Of a stretch of DNA of 64,000 bases, positions 32,622 to 40,299 are shown one piece after another. The position numbers were made by a program, and so were the translations under genes. Below the pieces are notes generated by a model, which had not been told where the DNA came from, made no database searches, and saw only the letters and a list, made by a program, of their open reading frames with translations. Origin of the DNA: Rugamonas brunnea. GTDB lineage: Bacteria > Pseudomonadota > Gammaproteobacteria > Burkholderiales > Burkholderiaceae_D. The first letter of the stretch is position 1, and each line of letters opens with the position of its first letter. The stretch covers positions 62,001-126,000 of the forward strand of contig NZ_JACEZT010000010.1 in the NCBI RefSeq assembly GCF_014042345.1, in the 5' to 3' direction.

Positions 32622-32947
32622 ACGCCATGGCGTGAAAAATCATAAGCTACAGTTAGGCCCCAGAGCGCGGTAACTCCCCATGCTCCCCATACGAAATACC
32701 ACTGGCCGCTACGATACCGAACGATCGTTGACCAAATCAAAGCTGCTATGTTTACGAGTATCGTTAAAAGAAGAATTGGAAGCGCTCCAAGGACCCAAAT
32801 AACAGCGCCACCGGCTGAGGCACCGGCAACATCGGCTAACTCTGGCTCAACCCAAGCGCTCGATGCAATATACATGTAGAGTAGAATCGAAACTATATTT
32901 GCGGTGAAAAGAAAAGCCGTTCTTTTTTCTTTAGGTTTTGTTGCCAT
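32618..32947 (-). CDS. Small membrane protein of unknown function
   Basis: A 109-residue protein with three predicted membrane helices (about 12-32, 45-70 and 85-103), preceded by a Lys-rich start MATKPKEKRTAFLF. The C-terminus carries several Trp residues (YFVWGAWGVTALWGL). No family recognised. The stop codon is part of the boundary repeat. Confidence 0.65.
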   Translation of the reverse strand: MATKPKEKRTAFLFTANIVSILLYMYIASSAWVEPELADVAGASAGGAVIWVLGALPILLLTILVNIAALIWSTIVRYRSGQWYFVWGAWGVTALWGLTVAYDFSRHGV

Positions 32948-32990
32948 AATTATTTATTGGTCACCCAATCCTTTATTTCTTTTGACTTTT

Positions 32991-33009
32991 ACTGTTGGTC
33001 GCTAATTGT
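32991..33009 (+). repeat. Island boundary repeat, degenerate copy
   Basis: ACTGTTGGTCGCTAATTGT, matching TTTTGGCCG at seven of nine core positions. It directly follows the stop codon of the gene at 33010-33288. Confidence 0.45.
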
Positions 33010-33288
33010 CTAGGCAACTTCATCCTTTTTATTCGCTCTCACATCTAAGATCAAACCGACGCACACATACTGAATTAAGCCCGCCACAACCGTAATAGCT
33101 CCTTGTGAGTATGCTGACCAATCTTGGTTAACGATAGGGAGAAGTGCAATTTCGGTGGGCATCGTTAATAATGCTAAAATTACAATCGCATCATTTTTCT
33201 CGTGAGAAGCATAAAAACTGTACAAGAAATATACTGCAATCAGCAGATATGTGGTGACGAAGAAAATAGTGAATTTTAATTTTCTCAT
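33010..33288 (-). CDS. Small membrane protein of unknown function
   Basis: A 92-residue protein with three hydrophobic stretches (FTIFFVTTYLLIAVYFLYSF, AIVILALLTMPTEIALLPIV and AITVVAGLIQYVCVGLILDV). The first gene of the island in transcription order. Likely a membrane protein with a short cytoplasmic tail (RANKKDEVA). No family recognised. Confidence 0.62.
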   Translation of the reverse strand: MRKLKFTIFFVTTYLLIAVYFLYSFYASHEKNDAIVILALLTMPTEIALLPIVNQDWSAYSQGAITVVAGLIQYVCVGLILDVRANKKDEVA

Positions 33289-33310
33289 ACACTCTTTGAG
33301 GAATTACTCC

Positions 33311-33331
33311 GTCTGCTTGTGGCCGGAAGCC
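33311..33331 (+). repeat. Island boundary repeat, right end
   Basis: GTCTGCTTGTGGCCGGAAGC then C. GCTT and AAGC can pair around GGCC. It marks the right end of the island and is oriented opposite to the left-end copy at 28130-28150. Confidence 0.7.
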
Positions 33332-33685
33332 GTCATACGCCGACTAGAAACTCGGCCACCCACGCGCTCGCGCCCGTATCCAGCAAATTTAACGGCGACC
33401 ATTTGCCCATCGTCTTTCTTGATGACAGGGTATCATCTTGCTCAAATGAAAAATGCGCACTTTCTCACCGGCTCCGGACAAAAGCACCGGCTTGGCTCCT
33501 AGCCAACGTGATCCTCTAAGCGAACGCAAACCTTGCCCTCCCCAGCAAAAAGTATTGCCATTTCGAAATCACTGGCGCATGCTGCTACACCAGCGCGGCA
33601 AGTGGCGCAACCGCGACTGAACGCACCAACACACCGCAAAAGAAGCGCCGCGCCAGCGCGCAATTTCGTATCGGAAGGAGTACCG
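33332..33685. other. Non-coding gap between island and diguanylate cyclase gene
   Basis: No gene is supported here. The composition returns toward the high-GC background. AAGGAG at 33675-33680 is the ribosome-binding site of the downstream gene. Scattered CCGGCTCCGGACAAAAGC and CACCGGCTTGGCTCC near 33460-33500 could be decayed repeat copies. Confidence 0.5.
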
Positions 33686-36211
33686 ATGACGGACAAAAAA
33701 CAACAAGCTCCACACCTGCCCAACCGTGGCAACGGCCGCGCCTTGCCGGCCGTGGCGGCCCTCGCCTGCGGCCTGCTGCTGACGGCGGGCCTGTGTCTGC
33801 TCATCGTCCGCTACCAGAACGCCCAGCTGCGCGAGCGCTTCGAAAGCGACACGGCCCGCCTCACGGCCCTGACTCAGACCCAATTGCTGGCCCACTTCGA
33901 AACCCTGCTCGGCGTGAAAGGCCTGTTCGCCGCCAGCGACACGGTGGACCGCCGCCAGTTCCAGCGCTTCCTCGCCCAGCAAGACCTGAAGAAGAACCAC
34001 CCCGGCTTCCAGGCCATCCAGTTCGTGCGCATGGTGCCGGCCGCCCAGCGCCAGCCCTACCTGGACGCCATGCGCGCCGACGCCGGCAGCATGCCCGAAG
34101 GCGCGCCCCGCTTCGACATCAAACCGCCTGGCGCCCGCCCCGTCCACTACGTGATCGAGTTCACCGTGCCGATGGAGGGCAACGGCGCGGCCATCGGCCT
34201 GGACCTCGCCTCCATGCCCTCGCACCTGACGGCGCTGGAACTGGGGCGCGACAGCGGCCTGCCGGTGGCCACCGAGCGCGTCAAGCTGGTGCAGGACCCG
34301 AGCGGCCAGGCCGGCTTCGTCATGCGCGTGCCGCTGTACCGCAACGGCATGCCGACCCAGACCGTGGAGCAGCGCCAGCTCGCCCTGCTCGGCTTCGGCG
34401 CCATCGTCTACCGCGTGGGCGACTTGATGAAGGAAGTGATCGACCCGCAGCTGATCCCCCACATGCGCATCCGGATCGTCGACACGGGCTATGTGCGCGG
34501 CAGCGGCCCGCCGCTGGCCGTGCCGGCCCCCATGTTCGACAGCCGCGAAGCCTATCCCGAGGTGGTACCCGGCGGCGCCGAGCTGCCCGGCCTCGTCACC
34601 CATCATCCGATTGAGATCGGCCAGCGCGGCTGGCGGCTCGACTTCGTCGCGCGCGATGGCGACCGTTACGGCCACAACTACCTGCTGCCGGCCAGCGTGG
34701 CCGTGTCGGGCGTCGTCATCAGCCTCTTGATCGCGGTGCAGCTGGTGGCGCTGGACCGGCGCCGCGTGCTGGCCGCGCAGCTGGCGGCGGCGCTGGCCGA
34801 GCAGAAGGCCATCGTCGACAACGCCACCGTCGGCATCGAGCTGGTGCGCGACCGCACCATCCGCAGCAGCAACCAGGGCGCGGCCGGCATGCTGGGCTAC
34901 GAGCCGGCCGAGATTATCGGCCGCTCCACGCGCGCCAAGTTCCCGTCCGACGAGGCTTACCGCGCGTTCGGCGAGCAGGTCTACCCCACGCTGCTGACGG
35001 GACGCAGCTGGAGCGGCGACGTGGAGTGGGTGCGCAAGGATGGCAGCCACACGTGGTGCCGGCTGCACGGCAAGCTAGTGGACGTGGCCCGCCCGGACGG
35101 CGACAGCATCTGGGTGTCGTACGACATCGGCGCCCAGCGCCAGGCCGACGCGGCGCTGCAGGCAGCCAACGCCGACCTGCAGCGCAGCCTGGCCCAGGTG
35201 GCCCGCACCCAGCGCGAGGTGGCCGACCTGAGCGAGCTGTCCGGCTTCCTGCAGGCCTGCCCGGCACTGGACGACGCGCTCGACTGCATCGGAGAATTCG
35301 CGCTGCGCCTGTTCCCCGACAGCTCGGGCGTCGTCTACATGATGGAGGCCGACCGCGAAACCCTATCCGCGCGCGCCACCTGGGGCCCGGCCCCCGCCCT
35401 GCCCACGCTGACGGCCGACGCCTGCTGGGCCCTGCGGCGCGGCAAGGCCTACCGCATGGAACGGGCCAGCGCCAGCCTGTGCTGCCCGCACCTGGGCGCC
35501 GGCCACGACGCGGCCGACGCGCCCTACGCCTGCTTCCCGCTGGCGGCCCAGGCCAACACCTTCGGCCTGCTGTCGATCCGACATGGCGGCCCGGCCACCC
35601 ACGCGGCGGCCGAACTGCGCTACCAGCTGGCCACGGCCATGGCCGAGCATATCGGCCTGGCGCTGGCCAACATGCTGCTGCGCGACACCTTGCGCCAGCA
35701 ATCGGTGCGCGACCCGCTCACCGGCCTGCACAACCGGCGCCACCTGGCCGAGGTGCTGCCGCGCGAACTGGCTCGCGCCCACCGCAGCGGCGCCGGGCTG
35801 GCTGTCGCCATCGTCGATGTCGACCACTTCAAGCGCTTCAACGACCGCCACGGCCACGACGCCGGCGACGCCGTGCTGGTGGCCGTCGCGCAGGCGATGC
35901 TGGCCCAGGTGCGCCAGGGCGATCTGGTGTGCCGCTACGGCGGCGAAGAATTTGTGGTGCTGTTGACCGACATCGACGTGACGTTGGGCGAATCGCGCAG
36001 CGAGCAAATCCGGCTCGCCATCAGCCAGCTCGCGCCGGCCCACCTGGGCCAGCCGCTGGGCCAGATCACGGCCTCACTCGGGCTGGCGTTCTATCCACAG
36101 CACGGCGGCACGGCCGACAGCCTGCTCAAGTCGGCCGACACGGCCCTGTACCGGGCCAAGGAAGATGGCCGCAACCGCGTCTGCGTAAGCGCCGCGCCAG
36201 CGCCAGCCTGA
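33686..36211 (+). CDS. Diguanylate cyclase with CHASE, PAS, GAF and GGDEF domains
   Basis: An 841-residue membrane protein that should make c-di-GMP. Start ATG 33686 follows AAGGAG. Helices at about 20-42 and 330-352 flank a periplasmic CHASE domain (FQAIQFVRMVPAAQRQPYLD). A PAS domain (about 370-480, GMLGYEPAEIIGRSTRAKFP), a GAF-like domain (about 520-665) and a GGDEF domain (about 670-835) follow. The active site reads CRYGGEEF, functional for cyclases. RQGD lies five residues before it, the position of the product-inhibition I-site. Input is likely extracellular. It faces the composite GGDEF-EAL gene end to end. Confidence 0.93.
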   Translation: MTDKKQQAPHLPNRGNGRALPAVAALACGLLLTAGLCLLIVRYQNAQLRERFESDTARLTALTQTQLLAHFETLLGVKGLFAASDTVDRRQFQRFLAQQDLKKNHPGFQAIQFVRMVPAAQRQPYLDAMRADAGSMPEGAPRFDIKPPGARPVHYVIEFTVPMEGNGAAIGLDLASMPSHLTALELGRDSGLPVATERVKLVQDPSGQAGFVMRVPLYRNGMPTQTVEQRQLALLGFGAIVYRVGDLMKEVIDPQLIPHMRIRIVDTGYVRGSGPPLAVPAPMFDSREAYPEVVPGGAELPGLVTHHPIEIGQRGWRLDFVARDGDRYGHNYLLPASVAVSGVVISLLIAVQLVALDRRRVLAAQLAAALAEQKAIVDNATVGIELVRDRTIRSSNQGAAGMLGYEPAEIIGRSTRAKFPSDEAYRAFGEQVYPTLLTGRSWSGDVEWVRKDGSHTWCRLHGKLVDVARPDGDSIWVSYDIGAQRQADAALQAANADLQRSLAQVARTQREVADLSELSGFLQACPALDDALDCIGEFALRLFPDSSGVVYMMEADRETLSARATWGPAPALPTLTADACWALRRGKAYRMERASASLCCPHLGAGHDAADAPYACFPLAAQANTFGLLSIRHGGPATHAAAELRYQLATAMAEHIGLALANMLLRDTLRQQSVRDPLTGLHNRRHLAEVLPRELARAHRSGAGLAVAIVDVDHFKRFNDRHGHDAGDAVLVAVAQAMLAQVRQGDLVCRYGGEEFVVLLTDIDVTLGESRSEQIRLAISQLAPAHLGQPLGQITASLGLAFYPQHGGTADSLLKSADTALYRAKEDGRNRVCVSAAPAPA

Positions 36212-36221
36212 ACGCTGCGCC

Positions 36222-38777
36222 CTAGCGAACCAGCGACGGTTGCGGCGCACGGACGGCCGGTGGCGCGCACGCCACGTCCGGAAGCCGTGCCAGGCGCGGC
36301 CCGACCTCGTGCGCCGGTTGCGCGCGCCCGAACAACCAGCCCTGCACCTGCGGGCAGCCGATGGTGCGCAGCATGGCCGCCTCGTCCTCCGTCTCCACGC
36401 CTTCCATCACCACCGTCATGTCGAGCGCGTCGGCCATGGCCAGGATGGCGCGCAGCACGGCCACGTCGCGCCGGCTGTGGGCCGTGCCGGCCAGCAGCGA
36501 ACGGTCGATCTTGAGCGTGTCGAACGGCAGCGATTTCAGATAAACAAACGATGAATAGCCGACCCCGAAATCGTCGATCGCCAGCGAGATGCCGCGCGCG
36601 GCCAGCGCGTGCAGCACGCCTTCGCACTGCTCGCAGCCATCGATGGCCTGGCTCTCGATCAGTTCCAGTTGCAGGAATTCAGCCGGGAAGCCCGTTTCGG
36701 CCAGGATGGTGTCCACGTCGTGCAGGAAGCCTTCCCAGCGCATCTGGCGCAGCGACAGGTTGACAGCCATGGTGCCGAACACATAACCGGCGTCCAGCCA
36801 TTCCCGCCCCTGGCGGCAGGCCTCGCGCAGCACGGCCTGCCCCAGCGGGATGATGAGCGCAGTCTCCTCGGCGATCGGGATGAAGCGGCCCGGCGCCAGC
36901 AGGCCCAGTGTCGGATGCTGCCAGCGTACTAGCGCCTCCAGTCCCACCACCGTGCCATCGCCCAGGTCCACCTTGGGCTGGTAGTGCAGCACCAGCTCGT
37001 CGCGCTCCAGCGCCTGGCGCAGGTCGCTCTCAATCTGCAGCTGCTCGTTGGTGTCCGTGTTCATCTGGCCGATGAAGAACTGGAAGTTGTTCTTGCCCGC
37101 GCCCTTGGCCTCGTACATGGCGCGGTCGGCGTGCAGCACCAGCGTCTGCGCGTCCTCGCCATCGTCCGGATACATGCTCACGCCGATGCTGGGGGTGACG
37201 TAGATTTCCTCGCCCGTGATGTGGAACGGCGCGCCGATCGCGTCCAGCAGCTTCTGCGCGATGTGGGCCACATGGCGCGCGTCGCCCACGTCCTCCAGCA
37301 GCAGCGTGAATTCGTCGCCGCCCAGGCGGGCCACGGTGTCCGTCTCGCGCACGCTGGCGCGCAGGCGCTCGCCCACCATCTTGAGCAGCTCGTCGCCCAC
37401 GCCGTGTCCTAGGCTGTCGTTAACCAGCTTGAAGCGGTCCAGGTCCAGGAACAGCACAGCGCTGCGGTGCTGGGTGCGCTGGGCGCAGCGCAGCGCGTGT
37501 TCGAGCCGCTCGCCGAACAGCGACCGGTTGGGCAATCCCGTCAGCGCGTCATGGGTGGCCAGGTAGTTCAGCCGCTCCTCGGCCATGCGGCGCTGGGTGA
37601 TGTCGGCGAAGATGGCCGCGTAATGGGTACACACGCCGGCGTCGTCGCAGATGCTGGAGATGGTCAGGTGCTCCAGATAGAGTTCACCGTCGCGCCGGCG
37701 GTTCCAGATTTCGCCCTGCCAGCAGCCCGTCTCCTTGAGCTGGGTCCACATCTGCTGGTAGAACTCGGGCGTCTGGCGCTTGGAGCTGAGCATGCTGGCG
37801 TTGCGGCCGATGGCTTCCTCGGCGCTGTAGCCGGTCAGCGTTTCGAAGGCCGGGTTGACGCGCTCAATGGTGCCGTCGGCGCGCGTCACCATCACCCCTT
37901 CGAGCGTCGATTCGAACACGCGGTCGGCCAGCCGCAGGTGGTAGCGCGACTCCCACAAGGCCTGGTCGCGCTCGCGCAGGGCCGCGCCCAGTTCGGACAC
38001 GTATTCATCCTCGATGCTGCTAAGGATATCGTCGAAACTGAGCAGGCCCACCAGCCGCTCGTCGTCATCCAGCACGCCCAGGTGGCGGATCTTGTTCTGG
38101 GCCAGCATCTTGCGGGCCAGGTACAGGCTCTGGCCGGCCTGCACGCTGCGCAGCGGGCGGCTGGCGTGCTGCCCCACCATGCCCACGGCGGCGCCGCCAT
38201 GGGCGATCAGGCGCACGATGTCGCGCTGGGTGAAGATGCCATGGCCGCCGTCCGCATACGAGATGATGGCGGCGTCGCGGCCGCAGCGGCGCATCTCGGC
38301 CACCGCCTCGTCGAGCGCCATCTCCTCGGCCAGCACCAGCGGCGTATGGCAGGGAATGGAACTGACGGCGCGCATGCGCAGGAAGAACTCGGCGCCCTGG
38401 TTGAGCACCACGTCGCTTTGCGACAGCATGCCCAGGCGCTGGCCCCGCTCGTCCACCACCAGCAGGTGGCGGATACCGTTGCGCTTGAACTGCACGGCCG
38501 CCTCGCCCACCAGCAGGTCGCCCTGGATGGTCTGCACCGGCCCGCTCATGGCCGAGGACACGGGCATCGTCGCCAGCGCGGGGTTGGACAAGTCGAAGCC
38601 CAGCACGTCGCTCTCGGTGAAGATGCCGACGGCCGTCTGGCCGTCGAGCACCAGGATGGAGCTGCAGCGGCGCGCCGCCATCAGCCTGGCGACCTCGATC
38701 AACGGGGTATCGGGCGCGCACGCGAGCAGGTCGCGCGTAACGAGCCGCTTGATGGGGAATTCACAGCTGAGAAGCAT
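36222..38777 (-). CDS. CBS-PAS-GGDEF-EAL c-di-GMP signalling protein
   Basis: An 851-residue soluble protein. The first 270 residues hold four CBS-type repeats in pairs (for example LLACAPDTPLIEVARLMAAR and IRHLLVVDERGQRLGMLSQS), likely adenine-nucleotide sensors. A PAS domain (about 300-425) with GTIERVNPAFETLTGYSAEE is followed by GGDEF (VARLGGDEFTLLLEDV) and EAL (VGLEALVRWQHP, IDDFGVGYSS, LPFDTLKIDRS). GGDEF and EAL signatures look intact, so both cyclase and esterase activity are possible. The start at 38777 (MLLSCEFPIKRL) is preferred over ATG 38900. A promoter-bearing gap separates it from cheY. Confidence 0.92.
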   Translation of the reverse strand: MLLSCEFPIKRLVTRDLLACAPDTPLIEVARLMAARRCSSILVLDGQTAVGIFTESDVLGFDLSNPALATMPVSSAMSGPVQTIQGDLLVGEAAVQFKRNGIRHLLVVDERGQRLGMLSQSDVVLNQGAEFFLRMRAVSSIPCHTPLVLAEEMALDEAVAEMRRCGRDAAIISYADGGHGIFTQRDIVRLIAHGGAAVGMVGQHASRPLRSVQAGQSLYLARKMLAQNKIRHLGVLDDDERLVGLLSFDDILSSIEDEYVSELGAALRERDQALWESRYHLRLADRVFESTLEGVMVTRADGTIERVNPAFETLTGYSAEEAIGRNASMLSSKRQTPEFYQQMWTQLKETGCWQGEIWNRRRDGELYLEHLTISSICDDAGVCTHYAAIFADITQRRMAEERLNYLATHDALTGLPNRSLFGERLEHALRCAQRTQHRSAVLFLDLDRFKLVNDSLGHGVGDELLKMVGERLRASVRETDTVARLGGDEFTLLLEDVGDARHVAHIAQKLLDAIGAPFHITGEEIYVTPSIGVSMYPDDGEDAQTLVLHADRAMYEAKGAGKNNFQFFIGQMNTDTNEQLQIESDLRQALERDELVLHYQPKVDLGDGTVVGLEALVRWQHPTLGLLAPGRFIPIAEETALIIPLGQAVLREACRQGREWLDAGYVFGTMAVNLSLRQMRWEGFLHDVDTILAETGFPAEFLQLELIESQAIDGCEQCEGVLHALAARGISLAIDDFGVGYSSFVYLKSLPFDTLKIDRSLLAGTAHSRRDVAVLRAILAMADALDMTVVMEGVETEDEAAMLRTIGCPQVQGWLFGRAQPAHEVGPRLARLPDVACAPPAVRAPQPSLVR

Positions 38778-38959
38778 GGCCTTGCACCTTGTTGGCGCCC
38801 AGAAAGTTTCCCGCGAGTATGGTCGATGCCGGAAGAAAATTCTATGAGCCAAATCAAGTATGTAGCCATGCAGCAACAACCACGGATGCGTTTTCGCCAT
38901 GGGGCTCCCCTATCCACAATTCAACAAATATCGCAAATCACAAATTGATTTCACCAAAT

Positions 38960-38989
38960 TCGACATTTGGAGAAAATATTCGCTATAAT
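38960..38989 (+). promoter_or_regulatory. Sigma70 promoter of cheY-cheZ
   Basis: TCGACA (38960-38965) and a perfect TATAAT (38984-38989) are 18 bases apart, about 83 bases before the cheY start. The 38778-39071 gap otherwise shows no gene. Confidence 0.6.
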
Positions 38990-39071
38990 TGGTTTGAGGT
39001 AACTGATTTTGACAGAATGCAACACAGCGTGAGAGCGGAACAACCGCGTCCGCGCAGATAAGGAACCCTTC

Positions 39072-39479
39072 ATGGCAAGCGCACTTCAATTTCTCATCGT
39101 TGACGACTTTCAGACCATGCGCCGCATCCTGGCCACCCTGCTGCGGGAGATGGGCTACACCAAGGTGCTGGAAGCGGAAAACGGTAAAAAGGCGCTGCAG
39201 TGCCTGGCCGGGGAACTGGAGGGCACCTCCCCCGTCGATTTCGTCATCGCCGACTGGAACATGCCGGAAATGGACGGCCTGGAACTGCTGCAAGCGATTC
39301 GCCGCGACGCCCGGCTGGCCGACCTGCCGGTGCTGATGGTGACCGCCGAGGCAAAAAAGGAAAACATCATCTCCGCCGCCCACGCGGGCGCGGACGGCTA
39401 CATCGTCAAGCCGTTCAACGCGACGACCCTGCAGCAAAAGCTGCAAATGATCCTGCAACGAAAAGGAGTGCCAGCATGA
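39072..39479 (+). CDS. cheY: Chemotaxis response regulator CheY
   Basis: A 135-residue single receiver domain. Phosphorylation-site residues are present: IVDDF with the acidic pair near residues 10-11, [11 protein letters not shown] with the phosphoacceptor Asp near 59, VTAEA with the Thr near 92 and VKPF with the Lys near 113. [20 protein letters not shown] is typical of CheY rather than other receivers. ATGA overlap with cheZ shows translational coupling. Phospho-CheY binds the flagellar motor switch. It lies beside c-di-GMP enzymes rather than a flagellar cluster. Confidence 0.93.
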   Translation: MASALQFLIVDDFQTMRRILATLLREMGYTKVLEAENGKKALQCLAGELEGTSPVDFVIADWNMPEMDGLELLQAIRRDARLADLPVLMVTAEAKKENIISAAHAGADGYIVKPFNATTLQQKLQMILQRKGVPA

Positions 39480-40108
39480 ACGCCATACTGCCAACGCACC
39501 GGCCGGAGCCCACCTCCACCCACCTGCCGCCCGGCGCGTCCGACACCAGCGCCGTGTATGAACGGCTGGGCGTGATCGTGCGCGAACTGCACGACACCTT
39601 GCGCGAACTGGGCGCGGACGGCGTGCTCGCGGACGCGGCCAGCCAGTTCCCGTGCGCGCGCGGACGCCTGCTGCACATCGCCGACCTGACCGAGAACGCG
39701 GCCAACGTCGTGCTGAGCAAAGTGGAGGAACATGGACCGGCCCAGGAACACCTGGCGCGCGAAGCCCAGTCCCTGTTGCGTGAGCTGGACGACGGCGCCG
39801 TGCCGGCCGCCCGCATCACGGCATTCCTGGCCAACGTGGCCAGCGGCTGCGGCAGCACGCGCGCGGCGCTGTCGGACATCATGATGGCCCAGGATTTCCA
39901 GGACCTGACAGGGCAGCTGATCAAGAAGGTGGTGGGGCTGATGGAGAGCACGGAAGACAACCTGCTCAAGCTGCTCATCGACGCCGCCCCGCCCGGCGCC
40001 ATCGTCACCCAGGCGCGCGAGGAACTCACGGCCGGCCCGGGCGCCCATGGCGGCGTCGCGCTCGACCAGACCAGCGTGGACGACCTGCTGGGCGAGCTGG
40101 GTTTCTGA
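39476..40108 (+). CDS. cheZ: CheY phosphatase CheZ
   Basis: A 210-residue, largely helical protein. The diagnostic block [20 protein letters not shown] contains the catalytic Gln, and the C-terminal DDLLGELGF is the CheY-binding helix. The long hairpin expected for a CheZ dimer spans about residues 50-160. CheZ dephosphorylates CheY-P. The start ATG 39476 overlaps the cheY stop (ATGA). The N-terminal 25 residues are Pro/Thr/His-rich and likely flexible. Confidence 0.93.
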   Translation: MNAILPTHRPEPTSTHLPPGASDTSAVYERLGVIVRELHDTLRELGADGVLADAASQFPCARGRLLHIADLTENAANVVLSKVEEHGPAQEHLAREAQSLLRELDDGAVPAARITAFLANVASGCGSTRAALSDIMMAQDFQDLTGQLIKKVVGLMESTEDNLLKLLIDAAPPGAIVTQAREELTAGPGAHGGVALDQTSVDDLLGELGF

Positions 40109-40128
40109 GGCGGGACCAACGTCCCGCC
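40109..40128 (+). terminator. Stem-loop after cheZ
   Basis: GGCGGGAC (40109-40116) pairs with GTCCCGCC (40121-40128) around CAAC, right after the cheZ stop. There is no T-run, so intrinsic termination is only possible, not certain. Confidence 0.45.
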
Positions 40129-40299
40129 GCTGTTGCGCCGGCGCTAGAGCATGTCCTCTAAGCCGGCCCGCCAGGCGCGCGCCACCGCCTGAATCGCTTA
40201 CAATCGCCTTCCAATCACATGCATTCTTGGCAAGATACGCGCGCCTGAGCACCCCTCGGCACCTCCTTGCCGGACTGCGACATAAGGGGACGGCGTACC

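Larger units (their letters stand above)
28130..33331. mobile_element. Cassette-like accessory island of nine small minus-strand genes
   Basis: This 5.2-kb segment is clearly AT-richer than its surroundings and holds nine short genes, all transcribed on the minus strand, each with its own ribosome-binding region. A short TGGCCG-centred repeat follows most of the genes at or near the stop codon, and copies in opposite orientation close the two ends (28130-28150 and 33311-33331). No integrase, transposase or recombinase gene is inside. The arrangement resembles an integron-type cassette array, but canonical attC core sites (RYYYAAC/GTTRRRY) were not found. Confidence 0.7.

Noticed and set aside
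28130-33331. Classical integron with attC sites
   Set aside because: Spacing is cassette-like, but no RYYYAAC/GTTRRRY cores and no integron integrase were found; the sites are too short for normal attC.
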